The notes: a model not told the origin generated them from the sequence alone. A stretch of DNA of 64,000 nt from Setophaga petechia (GCA_024362935.1 JANCRA010000011.1:2046001-2110000); one strand, 5' to 3'; counted from the stretch's first letter, positions 28,390-42,320 are shown. Program-made: numbers and translations.

Positions 28390-28408
28390 CAGCATTTAAA
28401 AAATGCTG
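28390..28408. repeat. Perfect inverted repeat (8-bp arms, 3-nt loop)
   Basis: CAGCATTT-aaa-AAATGCTG. Could form a small hairpin; too short to call as a microRNA and likely chance in AT-rich DNA. Confidence 0.6.
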
Positions 28409-30452
28409 CCAGCCCTCCCCTGTCAGACTCCAGCCAGAAACACAATAGCACTACAAAACACATCTACACTAATGGAGCAAAAGAGAACTTAGGCCAGGCT
28501 TCTGTGTGCTATTGCAAGGATTACCTTTATGAAGACATATGCTCAAAAGGAATATCCAGGTATCTCATATGGTTGGAAACAATGTAGGAGGGTTTAAAAA
28601 TAGCTACCTTGTCACATTCCAAAAATTACTTTGCCCCAAAACTAAAGGCGGAGATCATTACCACAGAACAGTGAAAAAATTTTACCTAAAGACATTTACT
28701 TTGATATTCTAACATCTTTTTTAGTCAGTACATACTTGACTTATGCTAAGATTTAGAAAGACATCTCACAGAATCTGAGTACCCTAATACAGTTTTACAC
28801 ATACTTAGATTAGGTTTTATATATAATTATAGTAGAGTTGCATTAGCATTTGTCAATAATAGGAGGCTTCATCCTTGTTAAACTGCTGTGTGTGCATAAA
28901 TCCTTCTATGTGACTAGAAAAAGATAGAGCTGGCTCATTTTAATAGATGCAGTAAATATATAAAAACAATCCCTGCCTTACAGTAACAATCACTCAATCA
29001 CTTAGGGTTTAAGCAATACAGGTAATAAAAAAAAGTTCTGTTTGTTCTTCCTGGTTAACAAAGGGAAAGACAATGTTTTGAAATAAATCATGGACTTTCT
29101 GTTTTCAAAAACATTTCAGTGTTGACATTTGAATCAACTCCAAATTAAATGAGTAGAAATATAGAAGGAGCTTTTTTCCTTCTATTATTCCCTGTGCATT
29201 CGCTCTTCCTTAGCTGCAAATGCTGTTTGGTTCATTGCACTGTCACCTAATGCAACACAGAGCATGATTTTAATTGGCAAACTTCAACAGGGGACGAACA
29301 AATTAAGAAAATGCAAACACATGTATTTTAACAAAGGTAGCAAATGGCACTGAACTGGCACTTGGCTCTCTTTTGAAAAGCCAGTAGCTTTGCTACAAAC
29401 AACAGCACTCTGAAGAAAATTGCTTTTCTGAGTTTGGAGCAGCTCAGCAGCAAGAGTGTGTCCCAGAGCACAGACCCAGCCACGCTGGTTCAGAGGCATG
29501 TGGCTGATGTGGTCTCACTGCCAGCAGCAGCCTGTGGAATGTATTCCCACCCAAGGGATCCTGGTGCCCTCTGAAGGAAGAACTCCAGGCTCCCACATGG
29601 GTCCTCCCTGCCTGGGTGGCAGAGATACAATCTTGCTGCTAAAGATCAATTAGCAAGTGGTTTTCCTTACTACCTTCTACTAAAGTGACAGTCTGTGGTA
29701 TTTGGTTCTGAACATTCACTCTTCACATTTGTAACTCCAGTAGCTACTTTCAGATTGTCATTGACATTAACACAGCTATTAAAATGCAAATATGCCATTA
29801 TATCTAATGGTACAACTATCTACACAATTCTTTCCTCTTAAGAAAACTGTAGATACATCACATACTGAGTAGTTATACTACAGTTAGAATGCTCTGTTGA
29901 CAAATATGCTTGACAAACCATCTCCTGAGAAGAAAGGGTAACAAAGCTGTGAAAATAATTACAGGAGAAATAGTGCAGTTAATTTAAGAGCCAGCCAATT
30001 TACTCAAGTCTGGAAACAGCAGTAGCAAACAAATGGTGAAGCATAGTAAAGAACAATTTTAAGAACTACTTTCCAGGAGAGATTTAGTTAACAATCCACT
30101 GACCGCACTGGATTTCTCATTAGTATCGAGCTGAATCTTATGATGGTTCATTCTCCCCAGGAGAACAATACTTACATGTTACCAATTAGCTATTCTTTAG
30201 TGAAAGAGTTTTTCAGCATTACATTGGGACACATATGGGCTCTGTAAAAACATGAGATGTGTAACACACGGTAAACAGAAAGTAATGATCTTAACCAGGC
30301 CAAACCCTTGAATTCATCACTAATAAATGTCCCCATGCATTCAGCAGTACTGGCTGCTGGGAGCCTGTTTTCTTCAAGTACTTCAAACACTAAAAATCCA
30401 GGAACATTTATTATTTTAATCCATTACAGGCAGTGGTTGATTTAACTTTATT

Positions 30453-30480
30453 GGTTGTGGTGGTGGTAGTAGTTATAGTA
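30453..30480. repeat. Imperfect (GGT)n/(AGT)n simple repeat
   Basis: ttgtggtggtggtagtagtt pattern with a drifting trinucleotide unit. Confidence 0.75.
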
Positions 30481-32398
30481 GGGGTAAAGCTATGTTCTTT
30501 TACACATCATTTCAAAAGGGCTTAATTATATTTTATAGCTCAGGCCAGGAATCCTGCTTGTTTTGTGTCTAACAAGGTTCAAACGGAGTTCAGGTCAGTG
30601 ATGAATCAGAAGAGAAGTCAAAGATGGTTATCTATTTGAAATGAGCTCATCTCCCTTAAAGAATAACTGGGCAGGTACATCATGTTCATTACACTACTGC
30701 ACACTAAATAACTGAAAAAATTCAATTCACTTGGTGATTTGGTAATTTTGGATTTTGTGATGCCTAATCACAGAGGGTATATTAAAGTTTAGATTCAAAG
30801 GGATTTTAATTATTGGTCAAGGCTGTCTTGGGAGTACAATAATTTAGAATATACTTGTAAGGCTCCATATTGCCTTATGTTATTCCAATTAGGTGGAGAA
30901 AAATGCATATTATAAACCAACAAAAATAGTGTTCATATTGCATCTGTGAGTCCAGCTTTCAAAAGTGAGTGCTATATTGATATGAGTAGTACTTGGTTCT
31001 TTTATCACAAACATTTTTAGATACCACCAGGTTTCAGAAAAGCAGCTAAACATTCTTACTCCAGCTCTACAGATGAACATGGGGATGTTCTTCAATTAAG
31101 AAAAAGATCTCTGCATTTTCACATCTTAATTTTAGGTGGCTGGTTGAAAACGTTGGCTTATTATCAGGAGATAGCAGGTATCTAAAAATGTCTTTAAAGT
31201 CGTAGATATTTAGCACAACTGAAAAATCAGACACTGAAAAATCAGAATGGTTGCCCAGCAAATGAAACATTACAAAATAGCAGATGCCACTCAAAATGTA
31301 TCCAATATAATTCACCACAAAGCTCATTTAGAGTTACTTGGATGTCCTGCTACTCTGGCTCTACACTGGATTCAGGGAATTTTAACTGCTTTAGTAAACT
31401 AAATCATCCATGAACTAGAGGGTAGCTTTTCTTTATAAATAAACCATCCTGAAGATAGTGCCTGGCAGCAGCTGAGCTCTATTTGGGCCTCTCTAGCCCA
31501 GTCAATTATGCTTGTGGAAGTTCAAGGCTTGACCGATATACCCAGGCCACACAAACCCAACAGGTTTCCCTGCACTCCGGGAACATGGCTCCTGAGGATC
31601 AAGGACAGTCCAGGTCCAGGCTTATTCCAGTCTTCTCCCTTCAATCCTTCCTTGTTTGTATGCTTCTCTGTATTCTCGTTTGTGCCAGCATGGTCATTAG
31701 GTTTACCTCTCCAGTGAGCCAGATGAAGGAGTCAATCTTGTTGCAAACTCATCTTTAGTACTGGGTTAGTTTTCAGACAAAAGAGTGCCCTAACACAACC
31801 CATTGATCAGCTACCTAAGTAACTGAGCTAGCACAAGGCAGCGTGTAGAAATGTGTGGCTACAAAAACCTGAATTTCCTATGAAACTGCACCTTTTGTCT
31901 GGGCAGCAAGCTAGTGATTCCATCCCATAAAAATATTCTTGACATGGAAAAAGAAGAAACATGTCAGTATACCATCAATTTAAACTGCTTAATAACTTGT
32001 CCCTACGATTAGAAATAACATCTAACCTCTGTGTCCTATACCTCACACTGAAAAATGAAGATTGAATCAGAAGAACATCACAGAAAGCATAAAATGTATA
32101 AAGAAAACATCCAGCTTTCACTGTTATATATTGTCTCGTGAATTTAAACAGTCTATTAAATTGACTTCCACGTAAATACTGTATTACCTACTATCACCAC
32201 ATACACACTGGGATCGCACTATCAAAAGAAATTCCAGTTGCAAAAAATATGTAATTAATTTCACAATAAAAACTGAAGAGATTAAAAACTCAACCATATT
32301 TGTTCTGAATCAAATTTAATCTGAAATACTTATAAAGCTGAGTTACTCAGACAGCAAATGCAGGTCTACAAAATTAGTGCACACTGTCTTGAACAAAA

Positions 32399-32420
32399 GA
32401 AGGTTGAACAAACAACCTTC
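32399..32420. repeat. Perfect inverted repeat (8-bp arms, 6-nt loop)
   Basis: GAAGGTTG-aacaaa-CAACCTTC. No flanking transposon ends or duplication; probably chance. Confidence 0.6.
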
Positions 32421-34080
32421 AAGGAACTTTTAATTCTTTTTTTTACTCTCTGAAGTTAACGTGCTAGTTCGTCAGTAGCAATTCTGAACCCTATTACAAA
32501 GTATCAGTAGGGAATCTGACCAGGATTAATACTGGTACTCAGTCCTGGGATTAGATGGTGTCTTGTTTCATGGATTTCAGGCCATCTGTTCTTCCCTCCT
32601 ACATTATACTCCTGCAGAACTATAAACGCACCTCCACCTCAGGGACTATAGAAAGGAATTAGAATTCTTCTGCTTTTCATTATCACAAGATTCAGTAACT
32701 CATTTCATTGTCAGGATAATCCCCTTTTACTCCTTCTTTTGCGCTTGCAGGATATGCCAAAATGACAAATAAAATCCCAGATGTTAGAGACCTGATGAGG
32801 TCTCCACCTTTCCTTGAGTGTTGGGTTTAAGCTACTTGGGACACAGTGTCAAATCTGACAGGACCCTGATGCCCACACCCAATATTCATTAAGGTTTGTT
32901 AGTGATTTGTATAGCTGTCTACAAGCTGCACTTCCACCTCAGTCCTCAGTGGCCATTTAAATATTTAGTTTGTCCTCTGGCTTTTACTGACAGAGAATTA
33001 ATTTCCTATTGTTCAAGTGTTGGAAAGAGTTTATATTTCTTTCTAAAAGTAACAAACGCCTTCTGGGTGTTGTAAATGGCTTGTTACTGCTGCATATTAT
33101 TTTAGGTAGTCATATCTAATTTAAAGTTTTATTTCCCCATGGGCTAACTTGCATATCTGCAGCATCCAAAGGCTATGACAACGCCTTAGCAAAGTTTTCT
33201 CGAGGGAGTTAGTTAACTCCAAATTGAAGTTTGGTCTTCGTGCTATACCAATTCCTATCTGCATTTAATTTCTAAAAGTACTGTAAAGTATCTCAAGTAT
33301 GTAATTATTTTCAGGTTTAGTAAAAATACTTGCAATTATCATAGGCTCAACTAGTGTTTATTTTTTCCTCCTTATTTATACGCTAAAGTAATCAATTCTA
33401 CATATGGGACAAAGGGCTGGGGGATTCTGTGTATGATCTTTGGAATATTTTATGTCCGTAACTCTCTCAGTTCAGACGCTGAGCAGCACGACTTCCCTCC
33501 CGTGTCCAGCCAGAGTAAAATAAGGCTCCACTGAGAGGCTACAGGCTTCTTGCTGTCTTTCACTTTGGGGAAAGAACGGTTCTCAGCTTCTCTTAATTTA
33601 TCTGCTCTTTTGGCAGGTAGGTAGTGCTAATTTCAACCACAAACCTGAACTAACTGAAAGCCATATGTTTAGAATTGCATTCTATTTTCTAGTATTTCTA
33701 GCTAAAACTTACTTCAATTCTAATGCCCTGTGACAGTTAAGGAGTGAGTGACACACCTCAAGCACAGTACCAAGCGATCTCAGATCTGACTGGGTACATG
33801 GGACTCGAGCTCTAAGCATTTGTGGAAGATGCCACGTCCTTCAGAAGACAAAAATCACTGAATCAGGTCTAACAGCAGTTCTTGGAGTTAGGGTTTTCAT
33901 CAACAGTACAAATACACTGCCAAGCAAAGTGTTTGGTTTTCAAAAAAATGGGTACAAGTTTTAACTTGTAACTCCAAGCTACAAAATACAAAATGACTAG
34001 AGATAATTGTTTTATTGTACATCAGTATGATGAAGTCCTACCCTTAAGGGCATCAGGAAAACTATAATGGTAACCTCTTT

Positions 34081-34145
34081 TAAATTAAAATTATTATTTT
34101 TTTCAAAGGGTTTTTTTTTTTGTTTTATTATTTTTTCTTTTTGTG
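34081..34145. repeat. T-rich low-complexity tract
   Basis: Runs of 7-12 T interrupted by AAAGGG, G and A over about 65 bases. An A-rich tract on the transcribed strand. Confidence 0.75.
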
Positions 34146-35689
34146 CCAGCACACTGCAATACAGTCTACAACAGTATTATTTTACTAAAACCAAAATAGT
34201 GAGTATTTAAACATGAGTACAGAGAGGAACATAAGTATTCTAACAGAAATAGTAACCATGTTGTTATAAGTAACTGTTGTACTAAAATCTGAAAAATGTC
34301 CAAAAGATGAAGTCCCTTGACACACTAAGGGTTTGGGGTTGTACAACAGCACAGCAGTATAAATAGAAATAGAGGTGTTTTATTTTTATCCAATTGCAAT
34401 GTGAGTGTTCAACATTTATAATTAATTTTGTTAGAGGTGAAATCATTCAACTAATTAGCCCCAATTCTTTTCAGAAGTTAAAACTTCTCAGTTTCGCAAG
34501 AATTTAAGAAGAAAAATGAAACTAGAATGCCTTTAGTTTCCATGATTAAACCAGTAAAGTCTAGAGGGAAAACTGATTATTAAAAGAAAAATAAGTTGGA
34601 TAGCAAGCTTTCTTCTTAATTTCAGCTGAAAAGAAATGAAAGCAATACACAAGGTCATGCACTTTTATTTTCCCCCTATAAGGGAGGGAAAATGCCGACA
34701 ATATATATTCTTGTGAGATTTTTTTTGCTCAGTAATTCCTAGCAAATAGGATTCCTTACAAAACAACTTCATCTCCTGCATTGAAACTCATCTGGAAAAG
34801 GGGTCATTTGCACTGTTTATAAAACACTGCCACATAAAACGTGTAAAAAACCATATTTCACTAAAAATAGCTTGCGTAAGTAAGGGATTAGAGTAGTTTC
34901 TACTGCTATAATTGTTCCTTTGTAGTTTTTTCCATGATGTTTTTGAATAGTGTTTTTAACTATGTTTATTAAAGTCAGCACATCAAAAAGGATCAAAGAG
35001 TAAGCTAGCGAGAACCAAAGAAACCCCAAGCGTATTGTGTTGTCTCACTGGGGAGTTATGCAGATTCAAGTAAACAAGTGCAAATTGTTGAGGTTTTAAT
35101 GAAAATTTTCTACAATTATTGTATCTGAAGTCATTCTATATAATAACATCTGTACAGCAGATGGCCATACTGTACAAAAGGCAAGCAATGCTCCTTTTTC
35201 TTCCTCTGTTTTAACAGTACATCTGAGATGACTACTTTTGTCATTGCGCTTAGCTTGGTTCAGCAAATAATTCGTAAAATGCAGCTGCTGCAGATGGTCA
35301 CAATAGTTATTTGACTGTAAAATCAAAGACACAGGGAAGTATTCACGTATTAGTTTCATTCTATTAAAAAAACCTGACATTAACCCTGTTTAGCTCAAAA
35401 GGTGTATCTATAAAACCTTTTATAAAAAGAACAATAGTAAAGAACTGAGATATTTAAACGCTCCTTCCTTTCAAGACACAGCTAAAAACTTTTAAAAATT
35501 GGGTTAGCTTGCATAATTTCGTAGTAATAATAAAACAAATCTAGTTAGCAACTGTGGTATTCTTCTAAAGGATTTTTAACATTAGATTATAATACCATTT
35601 CCCCCACAATAGTATTTTATCTTCTCTCCTGAAGTCGTTAATTTCCACCTTGGGTTCTATCAGCACTTTAAATTCAGATTCACAACTGT

Positions 35690-35705
35690 AAAAAAAAAAA
35701 AAAAA
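35690..35705. repeat. A16 homopolymer
   Basis: Uninterrupted run of 16 A. No recognisable retroposed body directly before it. Confidence 0.85.
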
Positions 35706-37409
35706 TCCAAGCAATTTCTTAAAAGATTTTTTGACAATTTCAATCCGTTTTGTGGAAGTGTGCCTTTTGCTCTAATTAGAACTTAATTTATTGCACCATC
35801 ACAACAGTATGCAAAACCTCATGCAGATGTACTTTTGTTTTTATAAAGCAGAGATAAAGCATTTTTAACTGGAAAAAAAAGTGAAAAGCGTCTGTTGATG
35901 TCAACTAATTTTCTGGTTATGGAAGTTCTTTATATAGAATAACTAATGTCCATTTTCATTAGATTTGACATCAGTATTGCTCCACTTCACAATGCCTGCC
36001 AGACTATGACCATACTGAAGATTCATGTATGGCTTATACCGTGTAAAATAAAGATTGATTTCCTCAGACTGCCAGAAGAATTAAGAAACAGAATTTCATA
36101 GCTGAAAATGTTTCTGAGACTTAACATGCAGGGCAAGGTACGTCCTCCTTCTGGGAGGATGAAAACCTCCAGGGTATGTGAAATACAGTGTGAGTTTGCC
36201 AAATTTCTTTATAGAACAGTGAGGGAGCAGCCCGGCTTTGATGTATCGAAGCATGATGCGGACACCATAACACACCATGGGACAGATAATGCACAAATGA
36301 CAGAGGGGAACCATGGCAGGGAAGAGGATTATGACACAGAAACAAAACTAAAACTATTTAAAGCACATTATAAAGGCTTTTCTCAGTTGCAGTGCTTTCT
36401 ATGCTGGAGTTGTTATTCGAGTGGAAAAGCGTGGGAACACAGGCACTGTTCCTGCCTGCACTGCTGTTTATTAATGGATAAATCAAAAGTTTCTGGCCCC
36501 GGCACTTTCATGGGTTTTCATGTCCTATGAACCTTAAATTTTTCATTTTTAACTTTTAAAACAATAAAGAAGAACTGGAACTTGCTGGCCTGAGGAAAAA
36601 TATTTCTGATGAAAAAGAAATAAATCACCACCTCAGCTGGCCAACAACTTGCTCCTCTCAGCTAGAGACCATTCTGCCTCTCAAACTACTCTTCCAACTA
36701 CCTACATCTGGCTCATCTCCACACCATGAAAATATACCATCTTATTAATTTTATTGAAATGCTAATAAAACAATTTACAATGACACTCAAAATATCTCTA
36801 TTTTAAATGAGTCTCTGGTATCTGGTTAATTGTACCCGAGGCATAGAGTTTCTTTGCAGTGCTTCAGTAATGAGGCCAGAGTGCCTATTTTCCCTGTGTG
36901 AGTCTCAGGTGTGCAGAGGAAACATGTAAAAATTGAAAACTTCATAAATCTGGAGAAGAATAACAGCATGACCCAATATTTACATAGTAGCACCTGTCAG
37001 GGCTCTGAACAATTATTTTTACAATTTTTTAAAGACAGAAACAAAGGTCCTAACAAGAAAATCTAGTGAAAGAGTGAAAACTGTCAAAATTTTGCCCTTT
37101 GAATTATGTGCTAAATTATTGGAATACCAGAGGGGTGGTTCTCATAACCACTATTTCAGCCAGAATTCCATCAATAAATTAGTAATTACAAGCTAGGGGA
37201 TATTAACTACAGAATTAATCATTCTTGGGTGCTCCCTCACAGAAAGGAAAACGTGGGTAATAGAGTCTATCAGGGATTTGCTATTCTCTGTTGTGGATTT
37301 ATGATGTTGGCTGGAACAGTTCCCTGCAATGTCCCACACTTTGAAACGGCCCCTAGACCACCACTTACACAAACCAGTAGCTCTTCCAACTTTAATAAAA
37401 CCCTCTTAC

Positions 37410-37817
37410 CTGCAGTTTTATGTCCACTTTTAATGTTCAGACTTCCACTGAGGTTTGAGAAAGAGACTAACAAACAAGGTTTGCTGGGGTGTGGGATGGT
37501 TTCCATCAAAACAACCATTTGAACAGTGTGAATGGAAATTTTCTGGAAGCAGGAAAGGGCTTGCCACAAGTTTTCTTGCATTGAAGCCTTTTGCACAGTG
37601 CTGGTGTGGGCTGCAGGTAGAAAGTCCTTTGCAGTGGGGTGTCTGGATATCAAAGTGATGTCCTCATGTGGAATAATGCCAGCTGATGAAGCAGCCTCCT
37701 TCCTGGGCACATCTTCATTTGTGGTTATGATTTTCTTCAAGAACTGGTTTATTTGGTCAAGTCTGGAAAAACTGAGATTTGCTTTCAAAGGTTTTGATAT
37801 GTCCACACTTATGTCAG
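37410..37817 (-). CDS. VPS13B: VPS13B exon 3 of 7 in window (408 nt, 136 codons)
   Basis: Acceptor is ttctcccctacag|CTGACATA; donor is ACTGCAG|GTAAGAGG. Phase in and out is 1, so the exon is symmetric. It encodes DISVDISKPLKANLSFSRLD, a linker (ITTNEDVPRKEAASSAGI) that is poorly conserved, then NLWQALSCFQKISIHTVQMV and METIPHPSKPCLLVSFSNLS, ending at GSLNIKSGHKTA. The donor was chosen over the open reading frame that continues to 37270, because only GTAAGA at 37409-37404 leaves the one base needed to make GGA (Gly) with the next exon. A second GTAAGT donor 41 bp further would shift the frame. The linker corresponds to a region that also varies in the human protein. It contributes another segment of the lipid-transfer rod. 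Confidence 0.96.
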
Positions 37818-39499
37818 CTGTAGGGGAGAATTGGAGAAAGAAACGTGATAAGTTATAGTGCAATTATTCAGGCTGTGTGCAAATATAAGCACTGAGTGGA
37901 AATAGCTTTTCCATCATATTTCCACCATGTTTCATTACAAGGACTAAATCAACGTTAAAACATAACAAAACAGTATTTTTAGTAATAAATCTGAATTAAA
38001 ATATAATGAAAATACTGTAAGCAAACATCACTATGAACAGTTTTAAAGAAAGAAACATGGTACAAAGTGGATTTTATCTAGTTTCTTCCCAGGGATCACC
38101 ACAGAAAGACACACACTTTATTTGAGTGTGTAGGAGGGGAGATACATTAGTTCTTTTGTGCAAGAATAAAAATACACTTCACATTCTCTTGAGTTTTATA
38201 TCCAGAAGAACTATTTGACTAAACTCCAAAGTTAACAGCAAACATTTTCAACACATTTAAATGAGTGAATAATATGTGTATTGTCTTGTTTCCTACACAG
38301 TTCATATGCAGCAGTCTTCAATGCATTTTGAAGATGAAATGTGAAATAAAAAGCAAATACAAAAACTGAGGTATGTTTAGATTTCTTCATTTTCCAGGGA
38401 GAGTGGAAAATTGTATTGCTTTAAAATTTTTTTAAAAGTCATTATTATTTTGAAAATGTTTTTCATCTCCTCACAAAAAAGGATTTTGGTGTTTCTCAGA
38501 CTATTAAAAGACTCATAGAATTTTTAGGAACCACAATTAATATGAACAACATTGTTAACAGTCATATCTTGGTAGCTGAGATGTAGTAATTGGCAAAATT
38601 ATTTCACAGATAGGAAGCAGGATTTTATGAAGGCCGAAATTATTTCTGTGCTGCAGCATCAGTACATAACAATTCCATACAGAAATCCAGCTTTTAACTC
38701 AGTTTTTAGGATTTTTCATTTCAAATTCAGTTTTTCACCAGTAATGAGACAGCTGTTCTGGTTAGTGGGAAAAGGGTTTTTCCCTTTGCTGTTTGACTGC
38801 CACTGCCCCAACCCCATGAACCAAAAGTGATTAAAATTCTGTGCATATATCTAAACTAGATGAAATGTTCAAACAGCACTACTTAGTTTTGAGTTTCATT
38901 ATAAATATATACAGGAAACACTGTCTGTTGAAGGTTTTACACAGATTAATGAATATTTCATAGAAACTAGTTTCAAGTTGTCCAGGACCACATCTTACTT
39001 CTAACACTGATGCAAACTAATGAGCTCGATTTTCCCATTCTTTAGGTAAATTTTTACACCAACGCTAAAGGGCTGTAGGGACCGAGTTTCAGAGCTGCTT
39101 CTAAGAACAGGTTTATACTGATTCCAGAGATTCACAGGCATGTGGCAAAGTACTTTTCTGATCCCCTCCCCCCAGAAATATCTGGCACATTTTCTACAAA
39201 GACAAGAGAAATTTATTAATGGCTATGTAAGATCTCTCATACCTGAACTAAAAAACACCAAAACAATATTAGAAAAATGTCTGCACTACTCCACAAGCTA
39301 CAGCTAACTGAAATTTAAGACTGGAAAGCTATTTTTAACTAAGAACTTTAATTACTGGTTTTCTGAAAATGCATTCTCTTGCACTGAAAGCCTTCCACAG
39401 CAAACTAGGAACTGGCAAAACACTAGCTAATATGTGGGCCTTGCAGGTAGGCAAGTACCAAAGTTAGAAAGCTGGGCATTAGAAGAAAACAGGATTGGA

Positions 39500-39676
39500 G
39501 AGGGTTGTTAAACACTGAAATTGGCTGCCCAGGAAGGCGATGGAGGCACCATCCCTGGAAGTGTTCAAGAAGCAACTGGACATGGCACTTGATCGGGGTC
39601 TAGTTGACACAGTGTTCATCAAAGGTTGGACTCAATGATCTCAGAGGTCTTCTTCAACCTTAATTATTCTGTGAAG
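39500..39676 (+). mobile_element. CR1 LINE 3' end, plus orientation
   Basis: Contains ttggctgcccaggaagg, ggaggcaccatccctgga, caactggacatggcacttg, caaaggttggactcaatg, ctcagaggtcttcttcaac and a final attattctgtgaag, the ordered CR1 3' UTR and terminal repeat. Strongly 5'-truncated (about 180 bp). Antisense to VPS13B. Confidence 0.95.
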
Positions 39677-42300
39677 ATTTTCAGGCATCCAAAACGACAA
39701 AAGATCAACTTAAAAGATTTTCCAAAATCCTTACGTATTGACATTTTAATTAAAATCATGGGAAGAAAAATGTCATAATACTTTGCAAAAAGTCCCTATC
39801 CTCTTGGCACTTGGAATGTCCTGAGATTTGCCTGCCTTCTATGCAGACTTCACTGGACTTCTCCTTCCTTTGAATAGAGAAAGAAGTTAGGAAGAAATTA
39901 GAGACCCATGGGACATTATGACATTAATTTCTTTACAATAGGCAAATGGGCTGTTTTTAAAATGAAATGTTAAAAAAACAACTAAACAACTGCCTTATAA
40001 ATTTAAATTTCTCTCTTACTACTGCAGTAATAAAAGAGTAAAATAAACAGATGCTATTTATTGCTTTTTGTTAAATAATTGAGTTTCTAAGTTAGTAAAG
40101 GAGGACCCTCATTCCTTTGTATGGCAACTTTCACATCCAATTGCTTTATCTAATACACATCTAATTGCCAGCACTTTCCTATGGTAACACAGCCCAGAAG
40201 GGGGAAAAAACCCAAGAAACCTCCCCGACACCCAAAAACTTCTTAGACCTAAGTTGACTTAGCAGATGCCAAGGGCTTAGTCCAAAGCTTAACACACCCA
40301 AAAACTGAGTGTGAAGGATGGCAAAGGAGATGACCACAAAGGCAGAAGCTTCTTTTGGGGTTCCTTTGGCCAGGGTAGAGAAGACATAGGGTGCTGGTGC
40401 AGCTCAGTGCTGGAACATACTGGGCACTTGGGCCTGTGCTTTTATCACTGCTCTTGGCCACTCATCCAAGAAGGCAATAAAAAAAGGGCCACCAGGACAC
40501 CAGAGAAATGCAAATGACCTCCCTCTTTTCTGTTTGGAAACTGCATGTCACACAGAAAAATGCTGTCATGACTGATAACTTGACAAAGTTTTGTATGAAA
40601 TTATTATTATCCAGTAAATCAGCCCTGACAGAATGTGGTGGCAGCCAGAAGCATAATTGCAGAAAATGTGACTTTGGAACCTTCACAAAATATTTTAACT
40701 ATCTCATAATGATACAGGTTATTTTTACAACTGGTTAAAGATTATGTAAAGAGATTCTTTGGTATTTTAAGTAAAACATTCAAAAAGAAAAGAAGAAACA
40801 CAATTGAGCAATCTTTAGTCTTTGACCTCTTTTATACATTATCATTAGCAATGTAAAAGAAACTTTAACATTCCTTCTAAGAAAAATATATTTAAGTGGT
40901 GATGGACAGAACAATGAAAACTGATGAAACATGAAGAGCTATTTATAGGACTTGATTAAGATAGATATTCAGCTGCTTCACCAGACAGTCAAAATGCACT
41001 AAAAAAAGCATTAAAATCTATGAATCACACAGATTCAACTGGATTAAATATTTTGGGGTGCAAAATCCAAGTGTAACTGTTCTTTTAGATTATTTTAAAC
41101 ACCTTGGGAAGAACAGCACATAACACTATGCAGATTCTATACCCATAGGAAAGCACAGGCTTCCCGTAACTCCACTAACTGTTTGAATTGCCCAGAATTA
41201 CATCAGAATCAACACAGAGCAAAAGGTAGTTCAAAGTCATCTCTAACTCCTCAATTACATCGCCTTCTCCTTTGCCTATTAGTGACTGGCTACCAAAATT
41301 ATAACTCAATGCATTCTTTAGATTTAAGATGTATTAGCAATAACTTATTTTGCCAGGTGTTATCTATTTCCAGCAAAGGAAAAAAAAGAGAAAAATTTAC
41401 TGTGCTTGCAAAGTGAGTGCATCAAGTGAGTTATTTCTGTTATGCTTAAAGCAAAGGGAACTACTTGGTATCAAAGCAATTTTTGATTACAGTACAGCAT
41501 TTGAGCATAGAATTTGAATTGCTCTTTCTCTTCCTCAATTTCTTCACTATGTCTCTTTAGATTGCCCAGTAAATCCATGTATTTCAATCATTAGTTTCTA
41601 ATTAGCCTTCACAACTTTCTGAACAGCAGCTAGGAAACAGAATGATGAAATAACTAGTGAGTTAAAAGGAGATTAGATAAATATAAATAAATTACACTTA
41701 TTATATGCTCCCACCACACCAGGAGATGACTTAACAGTGGAGGAAAAAGAAACACTTTGGAATAATGAAATCAGAGAGGGAATTCAGGTCCCAGAGGCGA
41801 TTCTACAGAGTTTTATGTTAATGTACACCTTGTGGGGGACCAAAAATCAACTGGAATAGTTTCCTGAAAACCGTTTCCAGCTATTTTCTCATTTTAAAAG
41901 TTCCAACTTCACTTGACCCATTAGTCATCATATTACTTACATTTATTATGTATTTTGAAATCTATTACAAAAAACCCAATGGATTCAATATGGCCTGTTT
42001 GAACTAAATCATAACAACTATAAAAAGAAACCTATGAGCAGCATTCTGAAATTTCTGTCTGAAGCAATTTCTTTCTTTGTCATTTTATTACTTACGAGAT
42101 TCAGATAAAAAAAAATTCAGGGTTATAAGTATTTTATTCTTGTTCTCCATGACATTCAAATTTGTATTGGGAATATATAATTTTCATCTGTGAACTTGGG
42201 ATAATGATGTTACGTAAAAGGACTTTGTATTTGGAAGGCTAAGGATGAACAAGCAACACAAAAATAACGAAAGCTCCTAGCATTGTTGGTCCAGGTAAAA

Positions 42301-42320
42301 CCCAGCTTACTGAAGCTGGG
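42301..42320. repeat. Perfect inverted repeat (8-bp arms, 4-nt loop)
   Basis: CCCAGCTT-actg-AAGCTGGG, a stable GC-containing hairpin about 150 bp before the CR1 element. On the plus strand it is followed by agcttcagggg; a terminator-like role is not expected here. Confidence 0.65.

Larger units (their letters stand above)
25480..37409 (-). other. VPS13B intron, 11,930 bp
   Basis: AT-rich intron with no confidently recognised transposon. Holds a 25-bp tandem duplication (26426-26468), hairpins at 28390-28408 and 32399-32420, a GGT/AGT-rich run (30453-30480), T-rich sequence at 34081-34145 and an A16 run at 35690-35705. The two longest non-exonic open frames of this intron (27300-27767 and 36108-36530, plus strand) have no recognisable product. 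Confidence 0.8.

Noticed and set aside
36108..36530. 140-codon plus-strand open frame, with a 72-codon frame with hydrophobic stretches on the opposite strand
   Set aside because: I considered a retroposed gene, but no known protein matched in any frame, no A tail or duplication was seen, and overlapping frames on both strands suggest chance.
19858..36640. Shared string aataaatcaccacctc at about 19860 and 36620
   Set aside because: Only about 16 bases match well and the flanks differ, so this is probably coincidence rather than a repeat family.
37369..37817. A longer version of the 408-nt exon ending at the GTAAGT donor (449 nt)
   Set aside because: It would end in phase 0, while the next exon needs one leading base; it also breaks agreement with the known VPS13B junction.
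38340..38400. Minus-strand ATACCTCAGTTTT at about 38362-38375, a 13-base match to the start of miR-875-5p, a microRNA hosted by a VPS13B intron in mammals
   Set aside because: The match stops after 13 bases, no partner arm resembling the 3p strand lies nearby, and no hairpin forms. The mammalian miR-599/miR-875 pair should lie in an intron upstream of this window.
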